A stretch of DNA of 64,000 bases from contig NZ_JAHXBG010000005.1 of assembly GCF_020103725.1 (NCBI RefSeq), positions 434,001 to 498,000 of the forward strand. The letters run 5' to 3'. Of this stretch, positions 18,198 to 27,659 are shown piece after piece. The first letter of the stretch is position 1, and each line of letters opens with the position of its first letter. The DNA is from Hyalangium gracile. GTDB lineage: Bacteria > Myxococcota > Myxococcia > Myxococcales > Myxococcaceae. The notes beneath the pieces were generated by a model. It searched no databases. It saw nothing but the letters and a program-made list of their open reading frames with translations, and was not told the origin of the DNA. Made by a program: the position numbers and the translations under genes.

Positions 18198-20488
18198 CGT
18201 CCCGCCTCCCTCCCGTGCCCCAGCTTGAGCAGCGCGGCCACCCCGAGCGCCGAGATCGCCAGGACGGTGATCTCTCCGAGCGTGTCCAGGGCCCGGAAGT
18301 CGACCAGGATCACGTTCACCACGTTGCGGCCGTGGGCCGCGGGGACGCTGTTCTCGAGAAAGTAGTCCGAGATGGGCGGGTAGAGCTGGTTCTGGGTCAC
18401 CATCAGCACGAGCCCGGTCATCACCGCCCCGAAGGCCAGCGAGATCAACAGATCCCGGGCGCGGGTCGAACGGCTCGACAGCTCCTGATAGTGAGGCAGG
18501 TTGAAGAGCGCCAGCAAGAACACCACCACCGTGAGCGCCTCCACGATGGATTGCGTGAGCGCCAGATCCGGTGCTCCGAAGAAGAGGAAGACCAACGCGA
18601 CCCCGAAGCCCACCACGCCCATGGCCGCCACCGAGGCCAGGCGGGAGCGGGAGTTCGCCGCGGCCAGAGCGGCCAGCACCATCAAGCCCCCCAGCACGGC
18701 CTCGTGAACCTCGACATCCGAGAGCTCCAGCCGTAGCCGCACCCCGCTGCGTGCCACCAGGGCATACGCGGTGAGACCGCCGATCGTGAGGATCGTCACC
18801 AGGAGGTACCTGCGCAGGTAGCCGCTCTGCAGGAGCCGGGTCTGGAAGCCCGCGACCTGGAGCATGGCCCCGAGCCCCCAGGTGTAGGCCCTCTCCGGGC
18901 CCCAGCGCCCGAGCCGCAGCCTCGCGAGGAAGGCGCGGATCCGATCGCGCAGCAGGAAGAGCCCCACGCCACCCGCAAGGCTCAGCACGCTCAGCCCCAG
19001 CGCCGGTGTCAACCCGTGCCAGAGCTTCAGGGGGGCAAGCTCGGAGGGCTCGAGCCCCGGTGAGGCTCGCGCGAGCAGGCCCCCCACCAGCGCGGGTTGC
19101 GCCCCCAGCACGAGCCCTAGCGCGGAGAGGACGAGCGGCCCCAGCCACATGCCCGCTGGAGCCTCATGAGGAGCATGAGGCAGCTCACGCGAAGGCCCGA
19201 GAAAGGGCTGGAGCGCGAGCATGGCCGCGACGGCCACCAGGGGCATGAAGGTGAGCGCGCTGGCCACCGTGGCAAGCCAGGTCGCTGGTCCCTCCTGGAG
19301 CGCGGCCTCGTAGACCAGCTCCTTCGCGATGAACCCGAAGGCCGGCGTCAGCCCCGCCATGGAGAGCGCGGACAGGCCCACCGCCGTGGCGGTCACGGGC
19401 ATGGCGCGGCGAAGCCCTCCCAGCAGGGAGAGATCCCGCGTGCCGGTAGCGTGATCGATTGAGCCCGCGGAGAGAAACAGCGCGCCCTTGTAGAGCGCAT
19501 GGGCCAGCAGGAAGACCCCGGCGGCGTGGAGCGCGGCGGGAGTGCCCATCCCCAGGAGGAACGTCAACGTGCCGAGGACGCATACGGTGGCATAGGCCAG
19601 CACCCGCTTGAGATCGCGCTCTCCGAGCGCCAGTAAGGCGCCCAGGAGCATGGTGATGGCCCCCACCAGGCTCAACGACGTCCCCCACAGCGCCGTTCCT
19701 CCCAGGACAGGCGAGAGGCGAGCCAGCAGGTACACTCCCGCCTTCACCATGGTGGCCGAGTGCAGATAGGCGCTCACCGGCGTGGGCGCGGCCATCGCCC
19801 CGGGAAGCCAGAAGTGGAATGGGAACTGCGCCGACTTGGTGAAGGCCCCCGCCAGGACGAGCAGGAGCATCCCGGGATAGAGCGGGTGCTCCCGCGCGGA
19901 CAGGCCCGACAGCTGGGAGATCTCGAACGTCCCCGTCGCGGCCCCGAGCAGCAAGAAGCCGAGGAGCAGCGCCTGCCCTCCCCCCACGGTGACGAGCAGC
20001 CCCTGCAGCGCCGCTGCCCGTGAAGTCTCACGGGTATGGTCAAAGCCAATCAGCAGGTACGAGCTGAGGCTGGTGAGCTCCCAGAAGATGAAGAGCGCGA
20101 GCAGGTTGTCGGACAACACCAACCCGAGCATCGAGGCCATGAAGGTGAAGAAGAAGAGGAAGAACCTGCCCAGATGCGGGTGGCCCTCGAGGTATCTGCC
20201 GGCGTACAGCGTCACCAGCGCGCCAATCCCGGTGATGAGCAGCACGAACAGGAGGCTCAGCCCATCCACTCGGAGAGAGAGCTGGAGCATCAACCGGGGG
20301 GACCAGGCGTGCTGCTCGGAGAGCGTTGCGCCAGCGGTGACGGGCCCGAGCAGGGACATGAAATAGACAAACAGCGCGGCCGGGACGACGGCGAGGACCG
20401 CACCGGTCCACCGGCGCGCGACGAGATGAATGCCGGGCGCAAGGGTCGCCGTCGCGAACCCCACCAAGAGCGCCACCGTCATGCCCAT
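18194..20488 (-). CDS. mrpA: Na+/H+ antiporter subunit MrpA
   Basis: A 764-residue NuoL-like subunit, first gene of the operon. GAGGAG 6 nt upstream supports ATG 20488. The core has the [37 protein letters not shown] block with its proton-path Glu and [26 protein letters not shown]-terminal extension (from about residue 600) includes [23 protein letters not shown], the MbhE/MrpB-like region. The complex exchanges Na+ (or K+) for H+ and supports pH and salt tolerance. Confidence 0.94.
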   Translation of the reverse strand: MGMTVALLVGFATATLAPGIHLVARRWTGAVLAVVPAALFVYFMSLLGPVTAGATLSEQHAWSPRLMLQLSLRVDGLSLLFVLLITGIGALVTLYAGRYLEGHPHLGRFFLFFFTFMASMLGLVLSDNLLALFIFWELTSLSSYLLIGFDHTRETSRAAALQGLLVTVGGGQALLLGFLLLGAATGTFEISQLSGLSAREHPLYPGMLLLVLAGAFTKSAQFPFHFWLPGAMAAPTPVSAYLHSATMVKAGVYLLARLSPVLGGTALWGTSLSLVGAITMLLGALLALGERDLKRVLAYATVCVLGTLTFLLGMGTPAALHAAGVFLLAHALYKGALFLSAGSIDHATGTRDLSLLGGLRRAMPVTATAVGLSALSMAGLTPAFGFIAKELVYEAALQEGPATWLATVASALTFMPLVAVAAMLALQPFLGPSRELPHAPHEAPAGMWLGPLVLSALGLVLGAQPALVGGLLARASPGLEPSELAPLKLWHGLTPALGLSVLSLAGGVGLFLLRDRIRAFLARLRLGRWGPERAYTWGLGAMLQVAGFQTRLLQSGYLRRYLLVTILTIGGLTAYALVARSGVRLRLELSDVEVHEAVLGGLMVLAALAAANSRSRLASVAAMGVVGFGVALVFLFFGAPDLALTQSIVEALTVVVFLLALFNLPHYQELSSRSTRARDLLISLAFGAVMTGLVLMVTQNQLYPPISDYFLENSVPAAHGRNVVNVILVDFRALDTLGEITVLAISALGVAALLKLGHGREAGR

Positions 20489-20729
20489 GCCCTGCTCCTC
20501 ATGCCAGCCGCTAGCTCTATGAGGAGGCCGGCGTTGCGCGCGCTCGGTATCGGCGACAATTCGCCTTGCGGTTCGATGGATGACGGCAGCCCCCGAAGCT
20601 CCGTCCGCCAAGAGACATCGATGGCCCAGGCCGGTCACGGCCCGGCTTGTTCACTTTCGAGCTTCCCTCGGGGTGCCGAAGGCGGTGTAGCCTCTGGACT
20701 CCTTTGAACACAAAGGGAGCCCATCTCCG
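20489..20729. promoter_or_regulatory. Divergent control region of mrp operon and nhaP, with a duplicated leader
   Basis: A 241-nt spacer between two divergent Na+/H+ antiporter units. The last 80 nt before nhaP carry a leader whose core, AGCCTCTGGACTCCTTTG (20689-20706), recurs exactly at 22604-22621. Flanking similarity (TTCACYTTCGMGCTTCCCT upstream, CTCCGA downstream) shows that the two leaders are related beyond the core. Confidence 0.6.
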
Positions 20730-22343
20730 ATGCACTTCGAGCAGGCCTTCATTCTGCTGTTCGCCATCGCCACGGCGGTCGCCATCGCCGCGCGCTACTT
20801 CCGAATCCCCTACACGGTGGCGCTGGTGGTAGCTGGGCTCATCCTCGGGGTGGCGCACGCCTTCGAGCCACCGCACCTCACCAAGGAGCTGCTCTTCGCC
20901 ATCATCCTGCCCGGGCTCGTCTTCGAAGCGGCCTTCCACCTGGAGTTCCGCCAGTTCTGGAAGAACAAGGTGGCCATCCACTCGCTGGCCATCCCGGGCG
21001 TGGTGGCCTCCATCTGGCTGACCGCCGCCATCCTCACCCCTGTGGTGGACGGGCTGCACTTCGTGCAGGGCTTCTCCTTCATCCACGCGCTCGTCTTCGC
21101 CTCCATCATCGTCGCCACGGACCCCATCGCCGTGGTGAGCCTCTTCAAGAGCCTGGGCGCGCCCAAACGGCTGGCGGTGCTGGTGGAGGGTGAGAGTCTG
21201 CTCAACGACGGCACCGGCGTGGTGTTGTTCACGCTCGTGCTGGGCGTGGCGACGGGTGGCAGCTTCACCCTCTCTGGCGCGGCATTGGAGTTCGTGAAGG
21301 TGGCGGGCATGGGCGCGCTCATCGGAGGGGTGATGGGCTACACCATCTCCCAGCTCATCCGCCGCATTGACGACGCCACGGTGGAGATCACCCTCACCGT
21401 CATCGCCGCCTACGGTTCGTTCGTGGCGGCCGAGCACTTCCACTACTCGGGCGTCATCGCCACGGTGGTGGCCGGCATGGTGTGCGGCAACTGGGCGGCG
21501 CACGTCGGCATGAGCCCCACCACGCGCGTGGCGGTGGAGAGCTTCTGGGAGTACCTGGCCTTCGCGCTCAACTCGGTGGTGTTCCTGCTCATCGGCCTGG
21601 AGGTGCAGCTGTCCTCGCTGCTGGCCTCGTGGAAGCCCATCCTCGTGGGCTTCATGGCGGTGGTGACCGGGCGGGCGCTGGTCGTGTACGCCGTCTCCGC
21701 GCTGCTGCGCCCCACCGCCGAGCGCGTGCCCTGGTCCTGGAGCGCGGTGCTCACCTGGAGCGGGCTGCGAGGGGCCATCTCCATGGTGCTCGCCCTCAGC
21801 CTGCCCGCGAACTTTCCCTACCGCGAGCTGCTCATCAACATGACGTTCGGCGTGGTGGTGCTCTCCATCATCGTCCAGGGGTTGAGCATGGCGCCGGTGC
21901 TGCGCCGGCTGGGCGTCACCGGCATGGTGGATGCCTACCAGGGACAGTACGAGCTGGCGCGAGGCCGGCTGTCCTCCGCGGTGGCGGCACTCTCGGCGCT
22001 CCAGGGCCTGCGCAGCGAGCGCACCATGGTGGGCGCCGTGCTGGAGGACCTGGAGCGGGACTACCAGAAGAAGATCTCCGAAGCCGAGGCGGAGCTACGC
22101 GCCCTGCAACAGCAGAGTTCGCGCTTCCGGGAGGAGGAGCATCAGGAAGCCATCCGGCGCACACTCATCGTCGAGAAGGAGGCGCTCATCAAGGACTTCC
22201 AGAAGGGCGCCATCGGCAAGGAGACCTTCGAGCACCTCATGGCGGAGGTGGACGCACGCATGGAGAAGGCGAAGCTCGAGGAGGCGCCCCCGCCGCAGAC
22301 GCCACAGTCTCCCGAGCAGGCGTCCGCACCCGACAAGGCTTGA
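20730..22343 (+). CDS. CPA1-family Na+/H+ antiporter (NhaP type)
   Basis: A 537-residue antiporter. About 12 helices occupy residues 1-400, with the ion-binding motif ATDPIAVVSLFKSLG (Asp pair region) and GESLLNDGTGVVLF. The R-rich TWSGLRGAISMVLALSLP block is typical of NhaP. A cytoplasmic tail of about 130 residues includes a coiled coil (DLERDYQKKISEAEAELRALQQQ-like) and may sense pH or Ca2+. GGGAG upstream supports the start. It is divergent from mrpABCDEFG. Confidence 0.92.
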   Translation: MHFEQAFILLFAIATAVAIAARYFRIPYTVALVVAGLILGVAHAFEPPHLTKELLFAIILPGLVFEAAFHLEFRQFWKNKVAIHSLAIPGVVASIWLTAAILTPVVDGLHFVQGFSFIHALVFASIIVATDPIAVVSLFKSLGAPKRLAVLVEGESLLNDGTGVVLFTLVLGVATGGSFTLSGAALEFVKVAGMGALIGGVMGYTISQLIRRIDDATVEITLTVIAAYGSFVAAEHFHYSGVIATVVAGMVCGNWAAHVGMSPTTRVAVESFWEYLAFALNSVVFLLIGLEVQLSSLLASWKPILVGFMAVVTGRALVVYAVSALLRPTAERVPWSWSAVLTWSGLRGAISMVLALSLPANFPYRELLINMTFGVVVLSIIVQGLSMAPVLRRLGVTGMVDAYQGQYELARGRLSSAVAALSALQGLRSERTMVGAVLEDLERDYQKKISEAEAELRALQQQSSRFREEEHQEAIRRTLIVEKEALIKDFQKGAIGKETFEHLMAEVDARMEKAKLEEAPPPQTPQSPEQASAPDKA

Positions 22344-22772
22344 TCGAAGCCCCTGGCCTTCAGCGGACCGCGTGGAGATACAGCATCCCTATCCCCATGA
22401 GATAGGCCACGAGGACGAGGTCGTCTCCGCCGCGAAGGTGGCGCACGACGGCGGGGGCTGGAGGCGCTGGAGCTCACCTCCGCGCTCCACTCCAGTGCTC
22501 CCTTCGTCGAGCTCATCCGCAATGGGTTATCGCCGCGGCTGCCTGCGACGTCCTCGTCGCCCGCCCCAACTCATTCACCTTCGCGCTTCCCTGGCTCGAG
22601 TGGAGCCTCTGGACTCCTTTGCCCCCATGGAGTCCCTCTCCGAGGCCAAGCCGCGCGGACCCTATTGCCCGGTAAGTAGACCCTTAACATAATCCAGCAA
22701 CTCGCATTCCCATCGGGGAATCGAGGCGCGCGGCAACGCCCGCCAACAGGCTGAAGACACGGAGGACGGAAG
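22344..22772. other. Spacer with remnants: possible exchanger tail and second nhaP-type leader
   Basis: There is no intact gene in these 429 nt. On the minus strand, the frame closing at 22360-22362 encodes about 33 residues ending DLVLVAYLMGIGMLYLHAVR, resembling the last helix of a membrane exchanger; an in-frame stop lies upstream. At 22577-22650 a copy of the nhaP leader is found without a following antiporter gene. Together these suggest deletion of a duplicated transport gene. The tail identification is weak. Confidence 0.4.
22604..22621 (+). repeat. Second copy of the nhaP leader core
   Basis: AGCCTCTGGACTCCTTTG is identical to 20689-20706, with related sequence on both sides. The start codon that follows the first copy is missing here, and the next gene begins about 150 nt later. 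Confidence 0.65.
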
Positions 22773-23120
22773 ATGAGCGAGCGAGAGTTCCTGGCGGAGC
22801 ACGCGCAGTCTGGCCCCCCCGAGGCGACGCCGGCACATGAAGCCCTGCTGGAGCAGTACCTGCACCTGCTCCAGGCGGACCCCTCCCTTCTCGCAGCCGC
22901 CGCTCAGTCAGGGCGCGAGCAGACCCTGCAATGGGCCGCTGACGAGCTGAAGCACACGGCGGCCACGCTGGGCGATCTGCCTCTGGAGGATGCCCAGTAC
23001 GAGCTGGAGCGCGTGCTTCGGGAGCTCAGGGAGCGCCTGGAAGTGCCGGAAGATCGAGCCTGGCCCCACGCTGACCGCGATCGAGATCCTTCGCTTCACG
23101 AGGAGCAACTCCCGTCTTGA
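22773..23120 (+). CDS. Small helical protein of unknown function
   Basis: 115 residues, acidic and probably all helical, with two Leu-rich stretches (ALLEQYLHLLQADPSLL and LERVLRELRERLEV). GGAGG 7 nt upstream of the ATG supports translation. It has no signal peptide or membrane helix. The stop overlaps the TTG start of the next gene (TTGA), so the two are probably co-translated and may function together. I do not recognise the family. Confidence 0.65.
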   Translation: MSEREFLAEHAQSGPPEATPAHEALLEQYLHLLQADPSLLAAAAQSGREQTLQWAADELKHTAATLGDLPLEDAQYELERVLRELRERLEVPEDRAWPHADRDRDPSLHEEQLPS

Positions 23121-24427
23121 CCGAACTCGTCATCATCCTCCTGCTCGTCCTCGCCAACGGCATCTTCGCGGGTGCGGAGATCGCCCTCCTCTCCGTCCGA
23201 AAGACGCGGCTGCAAGAGCTGATCGAGGCGGGCAGCAGCTCCGCTCGGGCGGTGCTGGCACTCCGGGACAACCCGGAGCGCTTCCTGGCCACGGTGCAGA
23301 TCGGCATCACCGTGGTGGGTGCCACGGCGGCAGCCTTCGGCGGTGCGTCTCTCGCCCAACCTCTCGCGGGTGTGCTCGAAGGCCTGGGAGTGAGCGCGGC
23401 CTCGGCCGAGGAGCTGGCGTTCGCGCTGGTCGTCGGGCTCGTCTCCTACCTCTCGCTGGTGGTGGGCGAGCTGGTACCGAAGTCGCTCGCGCTCCGGTAT
23501 GCGGAGCGGTACGCGCTGCTCATCAGCCGTCCCCTGCGTGGCATCTCGCGGCTGATGAAGCCGGTGGTGTGGCTGCTCACCTTCAGCTCCAACCTCGTGC
23601 TGCGCCTCTTCGGGGATAAGACCTCCTTCACTGAGTCGCGCCTGTCCGCCGAGGAGCTCCAGCAACTCGTGGAGGAGGCCGCCAAGGCCGGCTCGGTGCA
23701 TCCAGGCACGGGCGACATCGCCTCGCGGGCCTTCGAGATGGCGGAGCTGACAGCCGCCGAGGTGATGGTTCCGCGTCCTCGTGTTGTCTCGTTGCGCCGA
23801 CATGCCTCGCCCGAGGAGATCAAGCGCGTGCTGCTCGAGGAGGGACACTCGCGGATGCCCGTGTACGAGGACACGCCCGATCACATCGTCGGGTACGTCA
23901 TCGCCAAGGATCTCCTAGGAGTGGCGCTGGAGAAGGACCTCATCGTCATGGAGGATGTCCTGCGCCCGGCCTTCTTCGTGCCGGAGACCACCCGCGCCAT
24001 GGACCTGCTCCGGCAGATGCAGGAGCGCCGCACCCCCATGGCCATCGTCGTTGACGAGCAGGGCGGAATGTCCGGCCTCGTCACCATGGAAGACCTTCTG
24101 GAAGAGCTGGTGGGCGAGATCTTCAGCGAGCACGAGGAGCCGCCCGAATCCTTCAGGCGAGAGCCGGACGGCGCGATCCTCGTGGAGGCGGAGGCGAGCA
24201 TCCGGGACACCAACCGCGCCCTGGGCCTGGAGCTGCCGGAGGGCGAGAGCTTCTCCACCGTGGGTGGACTCTGCCTGTCCCTGGCGGGCGCGATTCCTGC
24301 TCCCCAAACGCGGCTGACGCTCCCGGATGGCACCGTGCTGGAGGTGGTGGAGGCCTCTCCTCGGCGAGTGAAGCGCGTCCGTATCCGTCCCGCTCCGCCC
24401 CCTGCCCAGCTCGACAAGCAGGAGTGA
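23117..24427 (+). CDS. CNNM/CorC-type membrane protein with CBS domains (hemolysin family)
   Basis: A 436-residue protein: a DUF21 membrane domain of four helices (residues 1-190; GIFAGAEIALLSVRKTRLQEL, LVPKSLALRYAERYA), two CBS domains (about 205-325; MVPRPRVVSLRR, MPVYEDTPDHIVGYVIAKDLL, AIVVDEQGGMSGLVTMEDLLEE) and a C-terminal CorC_HlyC domain. The family exports Mg2+ or Co2+ or regulates it. TTG is the start, coupled to the preceding gene; AGGAG lies 11 nt upstream. Confidence 0.9.
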   Translation: MTELVIILLLVLANGIFAGAEIALLSVRKTRLQELIEAGSSSARAVLALRDNPERFLATVQIGITVVGATAAAFGGASLAQPLAGVLEGLGVSAASAEELAFALVVGLVSYLSLVVGELVPKSLALRYAERYALLISRPLRGISRLMKPVVWLLTFSSNLVLRLFGDKTSFTESRLSAEELQQLVEEAAKAGSVHPGTGDIASRAFEMAELTAAEVMVPRPRVVSLRRHASPEEIKRVLLEEGHSRMPVYEDTPDHIVGYVIAKDLLGVALEKDLIVMEDVLRPAFFVPETTRAMDLLRQMQERRTPMAIVVDEQGGMSGLVTMEDLLEELVGEIFSEHEEPPESFRREPDGAILVEAEASIRDTNRALGLELPEGESFSTVGGLCLSLAGAIPAPQTRLTLPDGTVLEVVEASPRRVKRVRIRPAPPPAQLDKQE

Positions 24428-24675
24428 GCACCGGCGACCGTCAGGCTGACATCGCCTCCGATCTTGCCGTGCTTCAGAAGGTAGGCCAGCTCCGTCGGCA
24501 GCAGCGCCTTGACGGTGACGAGCCGTACCTTCTCGGGGGTGGCGTTCGGCCTCTGGGTGGTCTTCTCCAGCTTGGGCGTGCTGCTGGGGGCAGCAGTGGG
24601 TGGCGCGATAGCTGACTCGAGCGCGCACCGGCGTCTGCCCGCCTGAGCGCTTCGACTCATGCGCTCAACCACCAC
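24428..24675. other. Spacer with an unassigned minus-strand frame
   Basis: On the minus strand a frame runs about 75 codons through this spacer, including KALLPTELAYLLKHGKIGGDVSLTV, then continues meaninglessly opposite the CNNM gene. The segment looks protein-like, so it may be the end of a lost gene, but I cannot name a family. Confidence 0.3.
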
Positions 24676-25260
24676 CTACTGGCTTTGAAGCAGCTCCAGC
24701 ACGAGGGGTGTAATCGAGAGCTGCGAGGGCTCTGGGCCCAGCAACCCATCCACGCGCTCCCTGAGCTGGCGGCCTTCCTCGTTTCGCTTCGCGATGATGA
24801 GTGGGATTCGGCTGTCCTGGGCGGTGGGGCTGCCATGCCAGGAGCGATAGCGGTTGGCGAAGTAGAAGCGGTCCTCGATGGGGCGCTCCAAGCCCGAGCG
24901 TGCCAGCAGCAGGACATCCCCTGCTCGCTCGCCCCAGGGCCCCACTGAAAGCCAGTCCATGCGCTCCCGCAGGCGAAGCAGATCCGGCCGGGGATGGGCC
25001 TGAAGGTACTCGGAGATAGACACCAGACGGGAGCCGTCGAACACCTGAAAGGGAAGATCCTCCTCCTCGACCGGACGGGGCTCCCGCGCGAACACCAGGT
25101 CCAGCGAGCCCTTCATCGCCGCGATGGCCTCGCCCTGCTCGCTCGCGAGGGAGAAGGCCCGGGCCACGGGGAGCACGTCCTCTTCCAACCGGGGGGGGGC
25201 GGCTCCAGTCACAGCGTTGTCCGGGACGTGAGCAGGTGGAGCGGTCCGCGAGGCGTCCAT
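24676..25260 (-). pseudogene. N-terminally truncated alkaline-phosphatase-superfamily protein
   Basis: 194 residues resembling only the C-terminal half of a phosphodiesterase/alkaline-phosphatase-like protein. The segments RYRSWHGSPTAQDSRIPLIIA (metal-binding His plus the S/D-x-x-x-P motif) and PSQLSITPLVLELLQ are typical of its end. The N-terminal metal-binding core with the catalytic Ser/Thr is absent, and no matching sequence lies upstream, where the AI-2E gene begins after about 125 nt. It may be expressed as a fragment, but catalysis is not expected. Confidence 0.6.
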
Positions 25261-25385
25261 GCCGCTACCGTCGTGGACGGGAGGATACTCAGCGCCCGAG
25301 CAGGACGATGACTCCCCCTGCCGCCCACCAGCCTGAATGTTTGCGCGAAGGCATGCGTGTGGGATTTCGCTACCACGGCTCTCGG

Positions 25386-26519
25386 TCAATGAGGTGCCGG
25401 AGGCTCTGACACGGCACCTTGTGACTCTCGGCCATCGGTTGCCACAGGAGGCTGAGGCACGAAGGAGCCCGGTCCCCCTATCCACCGGCTCTGGCGCCGG
25501 GCCAGCGCATCCTGGAGAAACACCTGGAGGGCGCCCGCCACGGGCAGCGCGAGCAGCGCTCCGAGCACGCCCGCAAGCGAGGTGCCCAGCAGCATCACCA
25601 TCGTGATGATGAGCGGGTTCATCTTCAGAGTGCGGCGCTGGATGAGCGGCTGAAGCAGCTCGTTCTCCACCTGCTGGTACACGAGGTAGACGACGGCGGT
25701 GATGACACCGGCCTTGACCCCGCTCGACGCGAACGCGGTACCCACCACCACCACCGCTCCCAGGGCGCTGCCAATGAAGGGGATGAGCCCCAACACCACC
25801 ATCACGAGCCCCAAGGGCAGGAAGTAGGGCACGCCCAGCACCAGCAGCGTCACGGCGGTAACGACACCGCCCACGGTGGCAACCAGGAAGGAGCCAGCCA
25901 CGTAGCCTCCCACCGAGCGGTGCATCTGGACCGCCAGGTGGACGTAGCGCTCGCGCTCCTCTGGCCGCACCCACTCCAGCGCCTTGCGGAAGACCTCCTC
26001 GCCAAACAGCAGGAAGAACACGGTGAGGGCCACGATGGTCACCGTTGCCGCCAGCCCACGTGCCGCGCCGGTGGCCACACTCAGCGCAGGCGCAGCGGCT
26101 TGCGCGGCATTCTCACGCAGCTCCGTCTGGATCCGGTCCATCACGTCGAAGCGCTTGTCCGCCCATTTCATCGCACGGCTCTCTTCGATGCGCTCCAGCA
26201 GGTCCGGTGCCGCGTTCACCAGGGCCTTGCCCTGTTCCACCAGCATGGGCACGAAGCTCGCCACCAGGAGCGCCACCAGCCCACCCAGCACCAGGAACAC
26301 CGCGAGGACCGCCAGGCCCCGGCGCAGGCCCTTGCGCGTCAACCATCGGACCGCGGGGTGAATGGCCAATGCCAGCAGAAGCGCCACCAGCATCCAGGAG
26401 ATGACCGTGCGGCTGTCGTGGAGCACGAGGACCACCACCACGAGGAGCAGGGCATTGAGCCCCACCGTCCATACTGTCCGAGGGCTCACCTGAGAGGGGC
26501 GGTGTTGCGTGGCAGGCAT
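25386..26519 (-). CDS. AI-2E/PerM-family transporter
   Basis: A 377-residue membrane protein with about eight helices and the family regions GYVAGSFLVATVGGVVTAVTLLVLGVPYF, LIPFIGSALGAVVVVG and LQPLIQRRTLKMNPL. A long hydrophilic stretch (SFVPMLVEQGKALVNAAPDLLERIEESRAMKWAD) links helices 3 and 4, as usual. Substrates vary in this family: autoinducer-2, Na+/H+, or unknown. I can assign the family but not the substrate. Confidence 0.88.
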   Translation of the reverse strand: MPATQHRPSQVSPRTVWTVGLNALLLVVVVLVLHDSRTVISWMLVALLLALAIHPAVRWLTRKGLRRGLAVLAVFLVLGGLVALLVASFVPMLVEQGKALVNAAPDLLERIEESRAMKWADKRFDVMDRIQTELRENAAQAAAPALSVATGAARGLAATVTIVALTVFFLLFGEEVFRKALEWVRPEERERYVHLAVQMHRSVGGYVAGSFLVATVGGVVTAVTLLVLGVPYFLPLGLVMVVLGLIPFIGSALGAVVVVGTAFASSGVKAGVITAVVYLVYQQVENELLQPLIQRRTLKMNPLIITMVMLLGTSLAGVLGALLALPVAGALQVFLQDALARRQSRWIGGPGSFVPQPPVATDGRESQGAVSEPPAPH

Positions 26520-26645
26520 GCGGCTTCACTTGGCCCTGCCCGCCCGCCGTGGCAACGCCCGCCCATGGCCCGTCCTCCGTGGGAGGCTACAATTGGACTG
26601 GCACGCGGGGCCCCCCGTTGGCCAGGAGACGGTCCCTGGCGGCCC

Positions 26646-27659
26646 TCAGAAGAGGAGCGGAACCAGTGTCAGCAAGAAGGCATCCTGGGCGCTGGCATCG
26701 CGGCCCCAGAGCACGCGCTGGTACCCCACGAGGAGCTGCACCTGCTTGCCGGCAATGAGTTCCACGCCAGCACCGAGGCGCACTTCAATGGTGGAGCCGT
26801 CCCTCGTCTCCAGGCCGTCCAGACGCGGCGGTCCCTGGTAGAGGCCGCTCGTCTCCAGCATCAGCGCGAGCGCTCCGCGCCAAAGGGGCCACTCCCCAGC
26901 AAGGCTCCAGGCAATGGCGTCACCGGCGGAGAGGGAGACCCCGCCCACCTGGGCTGGTAGCGGGTGGGTATAGAGCACCTGCATGTGCACGAGAATGGGG
27001 CGTAGGCCCCGGGTCATGTCCACTCCCAGCGTCAAATCGGTGCTTCCCGTCCCGCGCACATCGGTCTCCAGCAACTCCTCGCCCGCGCTGACGGCCCGTC
27101 CGGTGGGGAGTTTCACCATGCCCAGAAGCGTCAGCTCGGGCTGCCCCCCCGCTTTCTCGTGGAGGAGCACGGCTCGCCCGAAGAGGTGGGTATCCGCCAG
27201 GCCGGAAGACTCCGCCTCGCCCGAGCCCTCGCGCCGCCGCTGGTAGCGCCACTCCAGCTCCGTCCCGGCGGAGAACCGCTTCGCCAGCCCATATTCCAGG
27301 AAGAGGAGCAGGGCCGCATGGGATTGTGCCTCCTCGCGCTTCAGCGGCTGGTAGCTCCCGGTCTCGTCATATTCGCCGCGGATGGAGGCGAGGCGCAGCA
27401 GGGGCTGAGCCGTCAGCTTTCCCGGCGGGGTGATGAGCGCGGTATAGGCGACGAGTGGGCCCGAGGTGGTGGGGCGATACACCTCCTCTCGTGCGTCCTC
27501 GGGCGCGGTCTCCGCGCCGGAGTTGACGGTGGATTCCGAGACGCCCCCCGCCTGGGCGGTGACGGCCCGTGGAGTGGCACACGCTGGCGCGGCCAGCAGC
27601 GGAGGCGCCACGAGCGGCAGGAGGAGAAGAAGGCGCAGGGGGGGCCTGTGGTGGCTCAT
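26646..27659 (-). CDS. Predicted outer-membrane beta-barrel protein
   Basis: 337 residues with an N-terminal signal peptide (LLLLLPLVAPPLLAAPACA). The rest has alternating polar/apolar strands typical of a transporter/MetA-pathway barrel: YGLAKRFSAGTELEWRYQRR, ELTLLGMVKLPTGRAV, STDLTLGVDMTRGL, and a C-terminal aromatic-ended strand LLTLVPLLF. The start overlaps the upstream exchanger stop by 4 nt. The coupling suggests a role in metal or cation passage, but this is inference. Confidence 0.75.
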   Translation of the reverse strand: MSHHRPPLRLLLLLPLVAPPLLAAPACATPRAVTAQAGGVSESTVNSGAETAPEDAREEVYRPTTSGPLVAYTALITPPGKLTAQPLLRLASIRGEYDETGSYQPLKREEAQSHAALLLFLEYGLAKRFSAGTELEWRYQRRREGSGEAESSGLADTHLFGRAVLLHEKAGGQPELTLLGMVKLPTGRAVSAGEELLETDVRGTGSTDLTLGVDMTRGLRPILVHMQVLYTHPLPAQVGGVSLSAGDAIAWSLAGEWPLWRGALALMLETSGLYQGPPRLDGLETRDGSTIEVRLGAGVELIAGKQVQLLVGYQRVLWGRDASAQDAFLLTLVPLLF

